A DNA stretch of 64,000 nt, taken from NCBI GenBank assembly GCA_023055355.1, contig JALJCS010000004.1, positions 19,060,244-19,124,243 of the forward strand, in the 5' to 3' direction. The stretch's first letter is position 1; each line of letters starts with the position of its first letter. The position numbers and the translations under genes were made by a program. This stretch comes from Agelaius tricolor (lineage: Eukaryota > Chordata > Aves > Passeriformes > Icteridae). Below, in pieces: positions 50,412-61,925 of the stretch. The notes under the pieces are model-generated. The model did no database searches and was not told the DNA's origin. It saw only the letters and a list, made by a program, of their open reading frames with translations.

Positions 50412-53400
50412 TTTGGTATTTGCATAAAAGTTAAAAGTTAAAATTAAAGCTGGTAATAGAAAAAAAGTTAAAATTATTATTTAAAAATAAAGAAGTCTGG
50501 TGAAATAATTGCATCTATTTATAGTTTCTTCTTTTAAAAAGGAAATTTGAGCATAATAAGTAGAGAAGGAAAAAACTGATTGTCGTTCAAATTTCACACA
50601 TTTAATATATGAGATTTTTAAGAGAAGATATTGAAAAGCTGATATAATTAAAACCATTCATACCCAAATACATACCATTCAGACTGAATTCGTACCCAAA
50701 ATATTTCTCAAGTTTTTAAATATTCATTTTAAGGTCTGAATTGATTGTAGTGTTTTGAGTTGAGACACCAAATTAGTCATCCATTTATTTCTTCTTTAAT
50801 AAATGTGCCAACAAGAATTAGAAAATAAAACTAAAATCACAAGACCAGAATGATAGTTAATAACTTGAGGTATAACTTTTACTATCACATCTTCAGTGAG
50901 CCTTTAGGTTTCACATTCACTTTTAGTTTAGAACATTCACATCATAAACTCAAAGTACGTTTCAGCAAAAAAAAAGCACAATGAAAAACTGATGGACCTT
51001 AGTCTAGATTCAATAGGTCATTTTAATTTTCCAAATACTAAAAATTTTTGTAGCCTGGTGACTCATTTCACACAATGAAAATGCCAGTTCTGTATAAATA
51101 GCACTTTATTTTCATTGTGTGATTGCTGAACTAGAAAAGAATGTACACATATGTAATTCAAATTATACAGTAATTAATCTATAAATATAAATAAAGATTA
51201 TAAATATTAATGCATCCCCTTCACTATTATTTCCCACTTTTTTCTTTAAATAATTAACATTTTTTATTTTTATTAATTATTTTCTGATTTCAAAAGATAG
51301 TAATATTCTGCTTACGGAAGTCTTCCTGAAGTGTTTAACTGCATATCCATAAAGAGGAATCCACTCTTATACCTACCTAAGAACTTCCTGGAAATAAATT
51401 ACAATTTTATTCTTAATATGCACCAGCTGGTGAAAAACATATATCTTTGTGAATCCCTGAATTAAAACTTAGCATGCAAATCTAAGAAAACTGTGGTTTT
51501 AAAAATTGTTGATCACTGTTGTTGATCAATAAAGTGTTCTTACTGATTTAACTGAGCATAATTTGGTTCTTCACTTTTCTAAAAGCAAGTACACAACTAA
51601 ACAATGGTTTTAGAAAAGACTGTTCCTTTTAAATAAAATATTAATTTTAGCTCCATAATCTTTAAAAAATGATGATGTCAGTATAACTTCTGGAAAAGAA
51701 TAAAAAATTCATTTCTATACTTTAAAATTTAGTCTCTTTTTTCTAGCTCTATTCTTTTTTCTCAGTCTAAGAATCACTAACTCATACGGAAGTCCATAAA
51801 AGTAATTTTATTTATGCTGATTATGCATTATAGATTACATTTTGAAGTTACAGATTTTTTATTTCTTAATTATGTGTCTCACTGAAAAGTCCTGGATATC
51901 TGGAGGTATTATTCTATCTGGGAGAGTGTCTTTCTTCTGTGTTCACAGAATTACTTGAGGAAGTAATTAATAGATCATCGATTTCTACTCTTCAAGTAGA
52001 TGCAAGGGCTGATGCTGTTTGTGCCTTAATATACTTAGCATTTCCAGCCAACTCTGAATAATCAAATAATAAGCAATATACTTTCACTTAAAATGTCAAA
52101 AATTATTTACAGTTCTGCTTGCCACAAGTGGTTTCCTCAAAAATAAAACAACAAAATATTTATATTAAAAAAATCAGTGAAACAGCATAATAATTATTGC
52201 TTACTTTTGTACTACCAGTTGTTTAGAATGTACTCTAAGTAAATTAATGGGTATATAAAACTTCTCTTAACCTTTGGAAGAGCTAACACATGTTCCTTTA
52301 AATAAACATTTGTACAAAGCTTCTGTTTCTTACAAATTACAGTTAAATCCCAGATGACATGAAAATTAGGAAATTCCTCAGTTTTTTGAAAAATAGCTCT
52401 CAGCTTTCTATGTTTTATGCTGGAGAGAAAGAGAATTGTTTGGATTAAGAATATAAAAAAGAAAATAAGGCTGTATATATTAATAATGACAACCAAGTTG
52501 TTAGAAGTTGTGTGTTGCCTTTATCACAAAAGGACAGAGGAAATTATCAAATCAGGAATGAAAGACTGAAAAAATGAATATGCAGATAATTGTGAAAAAT
52601 GCAGAATGTGCACTTATGAAGAAGCCACGTGGGCAAGAAAATGGATTTACACCACTCCAGAAAAATAAGAGACTGGGTTCTCTATCAGTGAAAATCATCA
52701 TGCCTGACCGACCAGACTCAGAGAACTAAGTGTCTGTCTTCAAGTAAACTACACATTCCTTAAATCGAGCACAGGAAGGCATAAAGAAACAGCTTCAGAG
52801 AAATTAATTCTCTGGGAATGGCTCCATTGGATAGAGCTTCTCATGTGGAGGAGCAGTTGTCATAGATTCTGAACTGGGTATGGATTTCCTAATGTAAAGT
52901 TAAATTTTGCCTGCATGAACTTAACAAAATTCTTCCTGTAGTTCTTACACTTCAGAGTCCACTCTGTGAAGGTCTCTAGGAATGATAAGCTAGTGCAATA
53001 AGGTCCCTACCCAATTTCTCTAAAGACTGGAGTCTGCAGTCTGATTGCAGAGCCAACACTGGAGACTAATATTTTGGCCAGATTGAATACTGTGGTACTA
53101 TCTGCTTTTCACCAGTTTTTAATCATTAGGGTAGACATTCAGGATAAACTTTCACTGCTGCCACCACAAAACTGCAATATTTTCTCAAAGGTATAGCAAT
53201 TTTGTTAATATTTCCTAGAAACCATGCCACATTCCTTTCACACCTGTCACATAGTAGTGCTTAATTTTGGGTTCTAGGGGTGCTGTTTCAGTTACTATCA
53301 GCTTTTTTCATATCTCCTTTCACCTACTGCTGATGCATTTAACGTTTTCCTGTAACACATCACTTAGCATGTGCATTGTACCATCTCTTAAAAAACCCAG

Positions 53401-54247
53401 TAGATTTAATAGAACTTGGGGAGAAAAAAAAATAAACAAACAAAATATAAAATAACAACAAAAAGGGCCAAAAAACCCCAAGGAAACCAGAAAATTATCA
53501 GTTACTACCTAGGCAAATTCTGTTCTAAGTTACACAGATATATTGTGGAATTGCCTTTATATGGAAGACCTTAAAATAAGGACACAGAGGATTTCATTGA
53601 AAAATATGTGGGAATTACTTAAATAAATTTCACCACTTTTTCCTTAGGAACTTTCTGAGGTATTAACAAGAGAAGACATAAAAATTAGTTTTGTAGATTT
53701 CTGAATTCCCAGGGTAGAGTGTAATTGTTTCACATAAAAATCTTCTCTGTAAAAAGACAAGAGTAGTGAGGGACCTCAACTGAGACTAAAATTTTTAAAG
53801 AAGAGATATTTAAAATATATAACAAAGCCAGTCATACCTTAATATGTATTATTTAATATTTGCCACACATTTAGTTAATTATTTAGCTTTATTTTTGTTC
53901 AGAGATGTATGCCAATGAAGGATGTTTCATAAAAAGTAAGTAATATTAATAAATTATATATTGTTATCAATAAATTATTAGGAAATTGAATAATAATTAT
54001 GAATGTTTAATGATTTATAAAGAAAGATAATCAAGACAGACATACAAGTTCTTGGTTATACTTGAATTAAATTTCTGACATATTCTGCAGAAATAGAGGG
54101 ATAAGAAATCCCCAATGTGGTTAGATTGTGGGTTCAGCAGTAGATATTTTTTGCACTTTGGGAATCTATTGTTCGCACGGGGAATCTATTTTCAGAAAAT
54201 AATTAAACAGAAACAGCAATCATTACTGTGGGCAGTCCATATTCAGC

Positions 54248-54283
54248 TTTTGACTAAGATTTTGACTAAAATCTTAGTCAAAA
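54248..54283. repeat. Perfect 16-bp inverted repeat, 4-nt loop
   Basis: TTTTGACTAAGATTTT at 54248-54263 pairs exactly with 54268-54283, with GACT between. The loop itself repeats GACT from the arm, so the palindrome contains nested TTTTGACTAA units. It is probably a template-switch or slippage product. Confidence 0.85.
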
Positions 54284-54866
54284 ACATAAAAAACCAAGCC
54301 ATGATTGTGTTAAACAGATTCCTGTTACTACATGCTAATATAAAACATCTGTAGTATATTGTACAGCTGAGGAGTAAAGCTATTTTGTAGTAAGTTTCCT
54401 CACATAAAGAAGTGTATTGCTATCTCTCATGAGGCACAAAGGCCAACACAATCCATAATTGTATAATTTCATCTCAACAAATAAGATAATCATACATCTT
54501 ATCTTTCAGGTCCTAAAACTAAACACAACCTTATTTGGAAGAATTATTTGTTTGACATGTTTCAAATTACCTCTCAAATCACAGAACAAAGATTTACTTT
54601 AAATCCGATAATAATAGCCTAGGCTTCAATCCTATACAATATTTCTTCTATGCTTAAATGTACAAATCACAGTAGATCAATTGAATACATGGTACATAAG
54701 TGTGGGAGTCTGTAGAAAGTTTAGACACTACCCCAGTTAGCTATATGAACCATTGCAAGAAAAATAAAAAATATCAAGGTTACATCTTCCTTTTTTTAAT
54801 CAATTATACAGCAGTTTGGGTATTCATCTAATGAAACCTAATTAACCCATGAATTTGATTATAAGG

Positions 54867-54944
54867 AATCATAGAATAATAAAGTAGTTTGGCTTTGAAG
54901 GGACCATAGAGAACTCTTTGTTCCAGTCCCTCAATTGTCTGTCC
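54867..54944 (-). mobile_element. CR1 LINE extreme 3' end, antisense
   Basis: AATCATAGAATAATAAAGTA is the reversed CR1 tail. It is followed by 'gaagggaccatagagaactctttgttccagtccc' and 'ctgtccatg', the antisense CR1 3' UTR. It stops abruptly at about 54944, where sense CR1 sequence begins. Confidence 0.8.
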
Positions 54945-55545
54945 ATGAGCCAGCAGTTTGCCCTTGTGGCCAGGAAGGCCAATGGTACCTTGGAATGAAT
55001 TAGGAAAAGTATTGCCAGCAGGTTGAGAAGTCTTGTTCTTCTGGCGTGCTGTGTCCAGTTCCAGGGTTCACAGTACAGGAGGGACATGGACCTTCTGGAG
55101 CAAGCTCAGTAGAGGAATACAAAGGTGATTAAAAAGTAACTTCTGTCTTACCAGAAAGGCTGAGGAAGCTGTGCCGGTTCAGCCTTGAGAAAAGACAACT
55201 GAAGAGACTTCATCAATGCCCTGATCTGAAGGGAGAGGTGTCAAGCGGGTGGATCCAGGCTCTGCTTGGTGGTGCCAAGAAATAGGACAAGAGGCAACAG
55301 GCACAAAGAGATGAACAGAAGTTCCACCTGAGCATGAGCAAGAATTTCTTTTCTGTGCAGGCAACTGTGTATTGGAACAGCTTGCCCAGAGAGGTTGCTG
55401 GGGTGTCCCTACTGGAGATGTTCAAAAACTATCTGGATGCAATCCTGTGGAATGTGCTCTAGGATGACCCTGCTGGATCAGGGGGTTGGAGCAGATGACC
55501 CACCATGGTCCCTCCAGCCTTACTTAGTGATTCTGTGACTCATCA
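54942..55545 (+). mobile_element. CR1 LINE 3' fragment, sense
   Basis: Starts 'catgagccagcag' and continues 'gtggccaggaaggccaatgg', 'tccagttccagggttcacagtacagg', 'ggctgaggaagctgtgccggttcagcc', 'aatttcttttctgtgcaggc', 'gaacagcttgcccagagaggttgc' and 'gttggagcagatgacc'. It ends GTGATTCTGTGAC near 55540. This is CR1 ORF2 C-terminal coding plus 3' UTR, with indels that break the frame. It is head to head with the antisense piece at 54867-54944, sharing 'ccatgag' at the joint. Confidence 0.92.
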
Positions 55546-56622
55546 AGCAACTGTCCTGCACACTGAGCAGTACCATATTGTTTGGCACTCAAGTGTTAGA
55601 AGTCTAATACTAAAAAGCTGGACAGCTCTAATATCTATCATGAGATATAAATATTTGGATTTCTTCTTTCGTCCTGTTTGAGCAACCTTGGAACAGTTCA
55701 TGCTTCATCAAGTATTAGACAGAAGCAGTAAACAATATCAGCATTTAGGAGACAAACAAAATCTCAACAAAAATATCAACTAAGTGCCAGTGGTAATAAG
55801 TGAAGACTCAAAAGCTACAGTACATTTACTATCCTGAACCAAAGCAAGTGTTTATGAGAAGGGAAAATTTTAAGAGGCACACAATCCAAATGCAGAAAGA
55901 ACCTCTTAGTGAAAGAAACATTGATCAATAAAGAAGTCTTTTAATACTTAAAATACCATCAAAGTTCTACCTATAGATGGGTAGTTCTACCCATCATAAC
56001 TGTTCTATTAAATAAACACTGAAGCTGACTGGAGGGTAATATTAAAACCCATTAAAGGCAATAAGAATAATTGATATTTATGAAAAAATGAAAATTACTA
56101 GTTCTGATTGTACAGCATATTCTGATTAATTTTTTATTTTTAAAAAATTTGTAGAAACAAACTTTAAGTATAATCCTATATTAACTGCAATGTTATTATT
56201 CCATCAGAGAGTCTGCAGTCACCTTCATTGCTTAGTAAAACAATTCTTACAGTTTTGTTTTTGCTATTGACTTATAAAAGAGCAGTAATAAAAAAAAATT
56301 TCTTGGTCCTTTTCAGGGGGAACTGGAAAAAAAAATTACCATTCTCAATTGATGTTTAGGACTTATACATTTAGATACACTATTCTCAATTCCTTATATC
56401 TTCAGTTTATGTAGAAATAAGAATTTCATGGCCTTCATTTCCTGTTGTTTTCCATTATGATTTTCAATTAAAAAGACAGTTTAGAAAGACAGTATAAAGT
56501 ACATTAAGTAACAGCAGTTTCATCTCAGGTTAATCAGTACCAAAAAAAAGTGAGTTCTACCCTTGAAGCAACACAGCAGTATGTGAGCCATTCAAGAAAT
56601 ATAAAGGGGTAGTTTTAAATTT
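55546..56622. other. AT-rich unique DNA
   Basis: No gene or recognised repeat seen. Confidence 0.5.
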
Positions 56623-56921
<299 letters not shown>

Positions 56922-58317
56922 GTTACCACCCTCCTTACCCCTGCCAAAAAGCTTACTGTGGAACACATAATAAAAAATAATTCTACCCAGTATACAAAGA
57001 TACTTAAATATGTGTTCCAATATAGAGGTTTTTTGCGTCCTGAGAAACTTACATGAGGTTGTACTTCTGTATTTGTCATTCTCATGGTATTTACCCACTC
57101 ATACAGTAGGCCTGAAGACAAAAAATTTTTCTTGATTCTTCATTTCTGTCCCCTCTTCCACCTCAACTTCCATACATCTCACTTGAACACCAGGACTTTT
57201 TAAAGAATTTAATGAATGTTTGACTCTTGTGTAATTTTACCTCTTTAGAGAACAGTGTTGATATTTGCCTTTCCATTCCTTTTTCCTCTTTTAAGTCCAT
57301 ACATTATGCAGCTGAGGAAAACAAAACTAGCAGGAACTATTTAACTTCAAAATATATGCACATGATGCCGCCACTGGAAGTCTAGAAAACTGAAATGTTT
57401 TATAATAAAATTGAAATGAGCTGTGGTCTCACTACAGAGCTCTGATAGAAAATCTAGCTGTTAGTATTACAGTGGTACATGGCATACTGCTTGACTCTAC
57501 TGCAATTCTAGCCCTCAGCAGTGGTTTAACTCTGATTATGCACAGTGTTGACATAAACTGGTTAATACTTGCAGAGTTTCTGTTAGCATCAAAGCCCTGG
57601 AGAAGCAGAACAAGCTAGAGCTGTCGTGGTATTAGCAGATACAGCACTGCAAGGTTGGTTTGCAGTTAGTGCGTGGAAAGTGTCATCCTGATATATGGCA
57701 AAGCTATGATTCAAAAAATGATAATTTGTTTTTAAACAAATACCTTCATGACCAAAACTGTCAGGATAAATGTCTTGCCAAAAAGCATTCTGCCCCACTG
57801 TCTTTCTCAGCTTCTGTTTTCTTGAAACATAGCAATCTCAGAACTGATAACTGGGACCAGAGAAGGAGAGTAGAATATTAAAGCAAATTTCTTAGCAGTA
57901 ACCAGTTTTAAGAAAATTTGCATTAATGTTGTTTATGTTATTCTAAATTGAAAGTCACAAAGTGAATGTAGCATTAAACTCCCCTCAGAGCCATCCACTA
58001 CTTTCACAAAAATAATATAATTTCTCAAAAAGCATGGGATATTTTCTTTACAGAGTTAGTAATATACCTAGCCATTTTGCCCTACCCTGTAACTCACTTT
58101 GCTCACCAACAAAGTCTTCTAACCTGATATACTGCCCAGTCATTTACTTACTGGTACTTACTGTTGCTCTGTTCCTCTAATCCTTCTTCAACTTCAAGAT
58201 GCAGATTTAGATTGGATCAAGGAAACCTCTAATTATGATAAGGATTCTTTCTGCTAAAACTGCTTTCAGCTCAGCCAGAAGCTTATGGCAGTTGAAATAT
58301 TAAAGTCAAAGAACAGA
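56922..58317. other. AT-rich unique DNA
   Basis: No gene or recognised repeat seen; open frames are 73 codons or less outside the GAAA artefact. Confidence 0.5.
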
Positions 58318-58745
58318 AAAGAAACCTGAAAGGTCATTTAGCCAGCGGTCTTGGCACAGGACAAGGACAGTAAAATACCAGTATCATTCATGACAGCGTA
58401 TCCCCTCCTGAAAAACCTTCAGGAATGAACATTCAATAGCATCCACAGGTAAACTATTGCAATGCTTACCAGTCCTTTCTATTAGAACATTTTTCCTAAT
58501 GTCTAACCTAAATCTCACTTGCTGGAAGTTAAGCCAATTACTTCTTGCCTTATCTTGACTGGACAAGGAGAACAGATTACCTCCTCTCCCTTAGAAGCAT
58601 GCTTTTATAAGACTGTTTTCAGGGTTTTTTCAATTGCTTCTGTTACAAGCTGAAAATCTTCAATTAATTCATTCTTTTCTCCTGTTTTCGAGATTTAGAT
58701 CCCTAATCGTTGTTGATGTCCTCTGGACTTACGTTTGCAGATCAG
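58318..58745 (-). mobile_element. CR1 LINE fragment, antisense, old
   Basis: 'aacctgaaaggtcatttagcc', 'cctcctgaaaaaccttcaggaatg', 'tattgcaatgcttaccag', 'acatttttcctaatgtctaacctaaatctc', 'ttcttgccttatcttgactgg' and 'tcctctggactta' are the antisense CR1 3' landmarks in order. The octamer tail is not visible and divergence is high. Confidence 0.78.
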
Positions 58746-60182
58746 TGTGTTGTTGATCATCAGAACAAAAATCTTTTAAACTTGATTCCTTGGTGTCACC
58801 CTAAAAATATAATAACGACACCAATTTACTAAAATTCCCTTTCATTGGGGGGAAATAAAAATGCAACAGGCCTGAAAGAAACACATATGGAATAGTTTTT
58901 GCTACATATTGTTGGTTTGGAATGAAAATGTTCCTTTCTGATTATAGATTATCAACAGTCATCCAACACTGAAAAAAATACTATTTTTCAAAGCTCTAGA
59001 AATGTTTATTTGGGTATCTGCATAAAAACAGGTTGACCAACTGATTAGATTTACCTGGATGATACACATTTCCCAGTCATTACTTTTTTTAACTTTGCAA
59101 AATTAATATTACAGAGACTTCTTATATAACCTCTTGTTTGTACTGCACAAGTTAAAGCTCTGCAGTAAACCTCATTGATTTTAAATCATTCAGTAATGGT
59201 GTTTTCCATCACAGTTTAAAGCCTAAATTCTTTCCAGAGAGCAACACTAAATCTAAACTGCAACATTACAAGATCCTTTAGAGTGAAAGGTAATCAAAGA
59301 GAATAGAAATTAGCTGTTACAATCAAAAAGGAACAGAGAACAGAGTACAGTTGCTACATCTGGAAAAATCTGAGCCTCTGTCAGAGGAAGAGGCAGTAAA
59401 TTGCTGCAGTGCCCAGGAGCCAGCTGACCTGAAATAGAGGTATCTATTCAGCGTTCTGCTCGAAGTGATTATAACTAACAAAGCCTTCCTCTGTTACTAT
59501 TCTGAAATTCTGATCCTCTCTCCTTAACAATTTTTTTTTTTAATCTTCTGATTTATTTGTCAATCCATTTGAGAAAAAAAGCTGGTAATGTCTACAATAA
59601 AGCCATTCCTGCCCCTTAAGAAAATGGTAAAAAAATAACAACCAGAAAAATGAAGCATTAAAGCAAATATACATTACATTAGTCCACACAGCAAAGAAAA
59701 TATATAATCCAAGGCAAGAAATCCTCTTGATTTTCCCTTCAAATTAAAAAAAACCAAAAAAAACAAAAAAAACCAAAAAAAACCCCAACCAAACAAAAAA
59801 AACCCAAAAAACCTATATTTGTAATGGCAAACCTTTCTGATCCTACAAGACAAATAACAAAATCTCATATTTATATTACCATCAAACTGCATATTGCAAA
59901 TTGATCACAAGTTCTACAGATAAAAAATAGCCATGTCTGCATAACACTACTAGTACACATTACTCATGCCCCTCAAAGGAACACTGTGGTCCCTGAGGCT
60001 CAACAGTGATCCACTGCCACTCCATGGCCGTGTCACACCTGTGCAATTTACGGTGCCTGTGAATCACATAGGTCATAACACCCTCATGGTGCTCATTCCT
60101 GATTATACTTTATTTCCATACTTTCCTTGGTTCTGTGGAGGACTGATTGATGCATCAGAAATCTGTGCTATCATCCACTGAG
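58746..60182. other. AT-rich DNA with an A-rich low-complexity patch
   Basis: No gene seen. 59743-59812 is low complexity. 59966-60180 is somewhat GC-richer and open for 71 codons. It adjoins CR1 sequence and may be part of an older insertion, but I could not match it. Confidence 0.45.
59743..59812. repeat. A-rich (AAAAAACC-like) low-complexity tract
   Basis: Imperfect AAAAAAACC and CCAAAC units on the plus strand; the minus strand reads GGTTTTTTT repeats. Confidence 0.88.
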
Positions 60183-60319
60183 ACTTGAAGAGGCTCAAGA
60201 GTTGGGAACCTAATGAAGTTCTATAAAGTCAAATGTAGGATCATGGACATGGGAAGAAATTGCCCCATGCACAAACACAGATTGGGGGCCAAGCTATTGG
60301 ACAGAGCTCCACACAGAAG
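60183..60319 (+). mobile_element. CR1 LINE internal fragment, out of order
   Basis: 'gaagttctataaagtcaaatgtaggatcatggacatggg', then 'cacaaacacagattgggggcc' and 'attggacagagctccacacagaaggag', correspond to the part of CR1 just 3' of the reverse-transcriptase core. In the next feature the same CR1 part occurs again at about 60858-60950, after the core. This piece is therefore either a separate, earlier insertion or a duplicated segment. Confidence 0.68.
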
Positions 60320-61606
60320 GAGGTTCAGGCCTGTCAGCCTGCCTTCTGTGCTGGGGTAGGTCAAGGAACAGATCATTTTTAGTGGCACGTGCAGGAGACT
60401 CAGGGGGTCAGACCCAGCCAACATTGGTTTGTGACCAACCCGGCCAAACTTATCTCTCTCTATGAAAAGCTGATGCACACACTGGATCAGGAAAGGGGTG
60501 TGGATGTTGTCTACAGATTCTAGTGAAACCATTTACACCATTTCCTACAGCATTGTCCTGCAGAGGCTGGCTGCTCATGGCTTGGACTGGTACACCTTTC
60601 ACTAAGTAAAAATCTGTCTGGATGGCTGGGCCCAGAAAGTGTTGGTGAGCAGATCTGCATACAGTTGGTGGTTGGTCACTAGTGGGGTTTCCCAGAGCAC
60701 AGTATTGAGACCAGTCCTGCTTTGTATTTTTATGAAGTGCACTCTCAGTAAGTTTGCAGATGACACCAAGATGGGTGGGAATGTTGGTCTGCTGGAGGAC
60801 CAGAAAGCTCCACAAAAGGACATTGATAAGTGGGATCAATGGGCCAAGGTTCCATGAGGTGAAGTACAGGGTCCTGCCTCCGGGTCAGGCAGTGCTGCAG
60901 GCTGAGGACAGAAATGCTGAAAAGCTGCTCAGCAGAAAAGGACCGAGGGGTGCTGATCAACAGTGGCTGAAGATGAGCCAGCTGTGTCCAGGTGGCCAAG
61001 GAGGCCAATGGCATCCCAGCTTGTATCAGAAACAATGTGGCCAGCAGGACCAGGGCAGCGTCTGTCCCCCTGAATTTTGCACTGGTGAGGCCACACTTGG
61101 CCAAACTGTGTTCAGTTTTGGGATCCTCATGGCAAGAAAGATATTCAGGTGCTGGAATGCGTCCAGAGAAGGACAATGGAGCTGCTGAAGGGTCTGGAGT
61201 ACAAGTCCTGTGAGAAGCAGCTGAGGGAGCTGGGGGTCTTTAGCCTGGAGAAAAGGAGGGTCAGAGGAGACAATATCACCCTTCACCACCACCTGAAAGG
61301 AGAGTGTAGCCAGGTGGGGACAGTGTCTTCTCTGTAAGCAATGACAGATGAGAGGAAATGGCCTCAAGTTGCACCAGGAAGGCATAGACTGCATATTAGG
61401 AAATATTTCTTTACCTAAATGATTGTCAAGCACTGCAACAGGCTGCCCATGGAATCAACATGCCTAGAGGTGTTAAAAAGTCATGTAGATATGGCACAAG
61501 GGACATGGTTTAGTGGTCAGTTTGGTAGTTCTTGGTTAGTAATTTGGCTCCAGGATCATAAAAGCCTTTTCCAACCTCAAAAATTCTAATATTTTATGAT
61601 TCTAAT
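60320..61606 (+). mobile_element. CR1 LINE relic with remains of reverse-transcriptase ORF2
   Basis: The longest CR1 piece in the window. It starts near 'tcagcctgccttctgtgctgggg' and passes through the palm region ('gtggatgttgtctacagattc', 'ggctggctgctcatggcttgga', 'agtggggtttcccagagcacagtattgagaccagtcctg'). 'AAGTTTGCAGATGACACCAA' (about 60750) is the FADDTK motif with the two catalytic Asp of the LINE reverse transcriptase. The thumb and C-terminal part follows ('gtggccaaggaggccaatggcatc', 'ggtgaggccacacttgg'), then the 3' UTR, to a tail at about 61590-61606. Stops and frameshifts split it over several frames (60639-60857, 60754-61188, 60992-61213, 61149-61337), so it is dead. The LINE would have moved by target-primed reverse transcription. 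Confidence 0.92.
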
Positions 61607-61619
61607 ACATACCTAAAAC

Positions 61620-61925
61620 TCAAGAGTGGGTTCCAAGAAGATAAGATGGGACCAGACTTTTCAGTAGTGCCCAGCCACAGAACAAGAGATGATCACAAAC
61701 TGAAAGGAAGCTCCATCTAAATATGAAGAAAACCTTCACTTTGAAGTTAACAGAGCACTGGAATAAGTTGTTCAGAGAGGTTGCAGAGTCTTCATCTTTG
61801 GATATATTCAAAACCCACTTGGATGTGATCCCTAGCAACTTGGTGTAGGTAAACCTGCTTCTGCAGAGCATTTGGACCATGTGATATCCAAAGGTCTACC
61901 ACAACCATTCTGTGACTTGATATAA
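61620..61925 (+). mobile_element. CR1 LINE 3' fragment, sense
   Basis: 'agtgcccagccacagaacaagagatgatcac', 'aaggaagctccatctaaatatgaagaaaacc', 'gagcactggaataagttgttcagagaggttgcagag', 'ttcaaaacccacttggatgtgatccc' and 'ccattctgtgactt' mark the CR1 3' UTR in order. It directly follows the tail of the previous CR1 and belongs to a different subfamily by wording, so it is a tandem (head-to-tail) insertion. Confidence 0.88.

Larger units (their letters stand above)
44918..54866. other. AT-rich unique DNA, no gene seen
   Basis: Ten kilobases without a recognised gene or LINE. The longest open frame is 124 codons (minus 47989-48363) and reads Phe/Ser-rich across purine-rich sequence on the plus strand. 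A 26-bp tandem pair (47336-47387), a CAT array (50388-50411) and a hairpin (54248-54283) are listed separately. 48240-48290 and 48375-48450 are A/G-rich low-complexity. Confidence 0.5.

Noticed and set aside
60450..61433. Several 129-144 codon minus-strand frames
   Set aside because: They are antisense shadows of the CR1 reverse-transcriptase relic.
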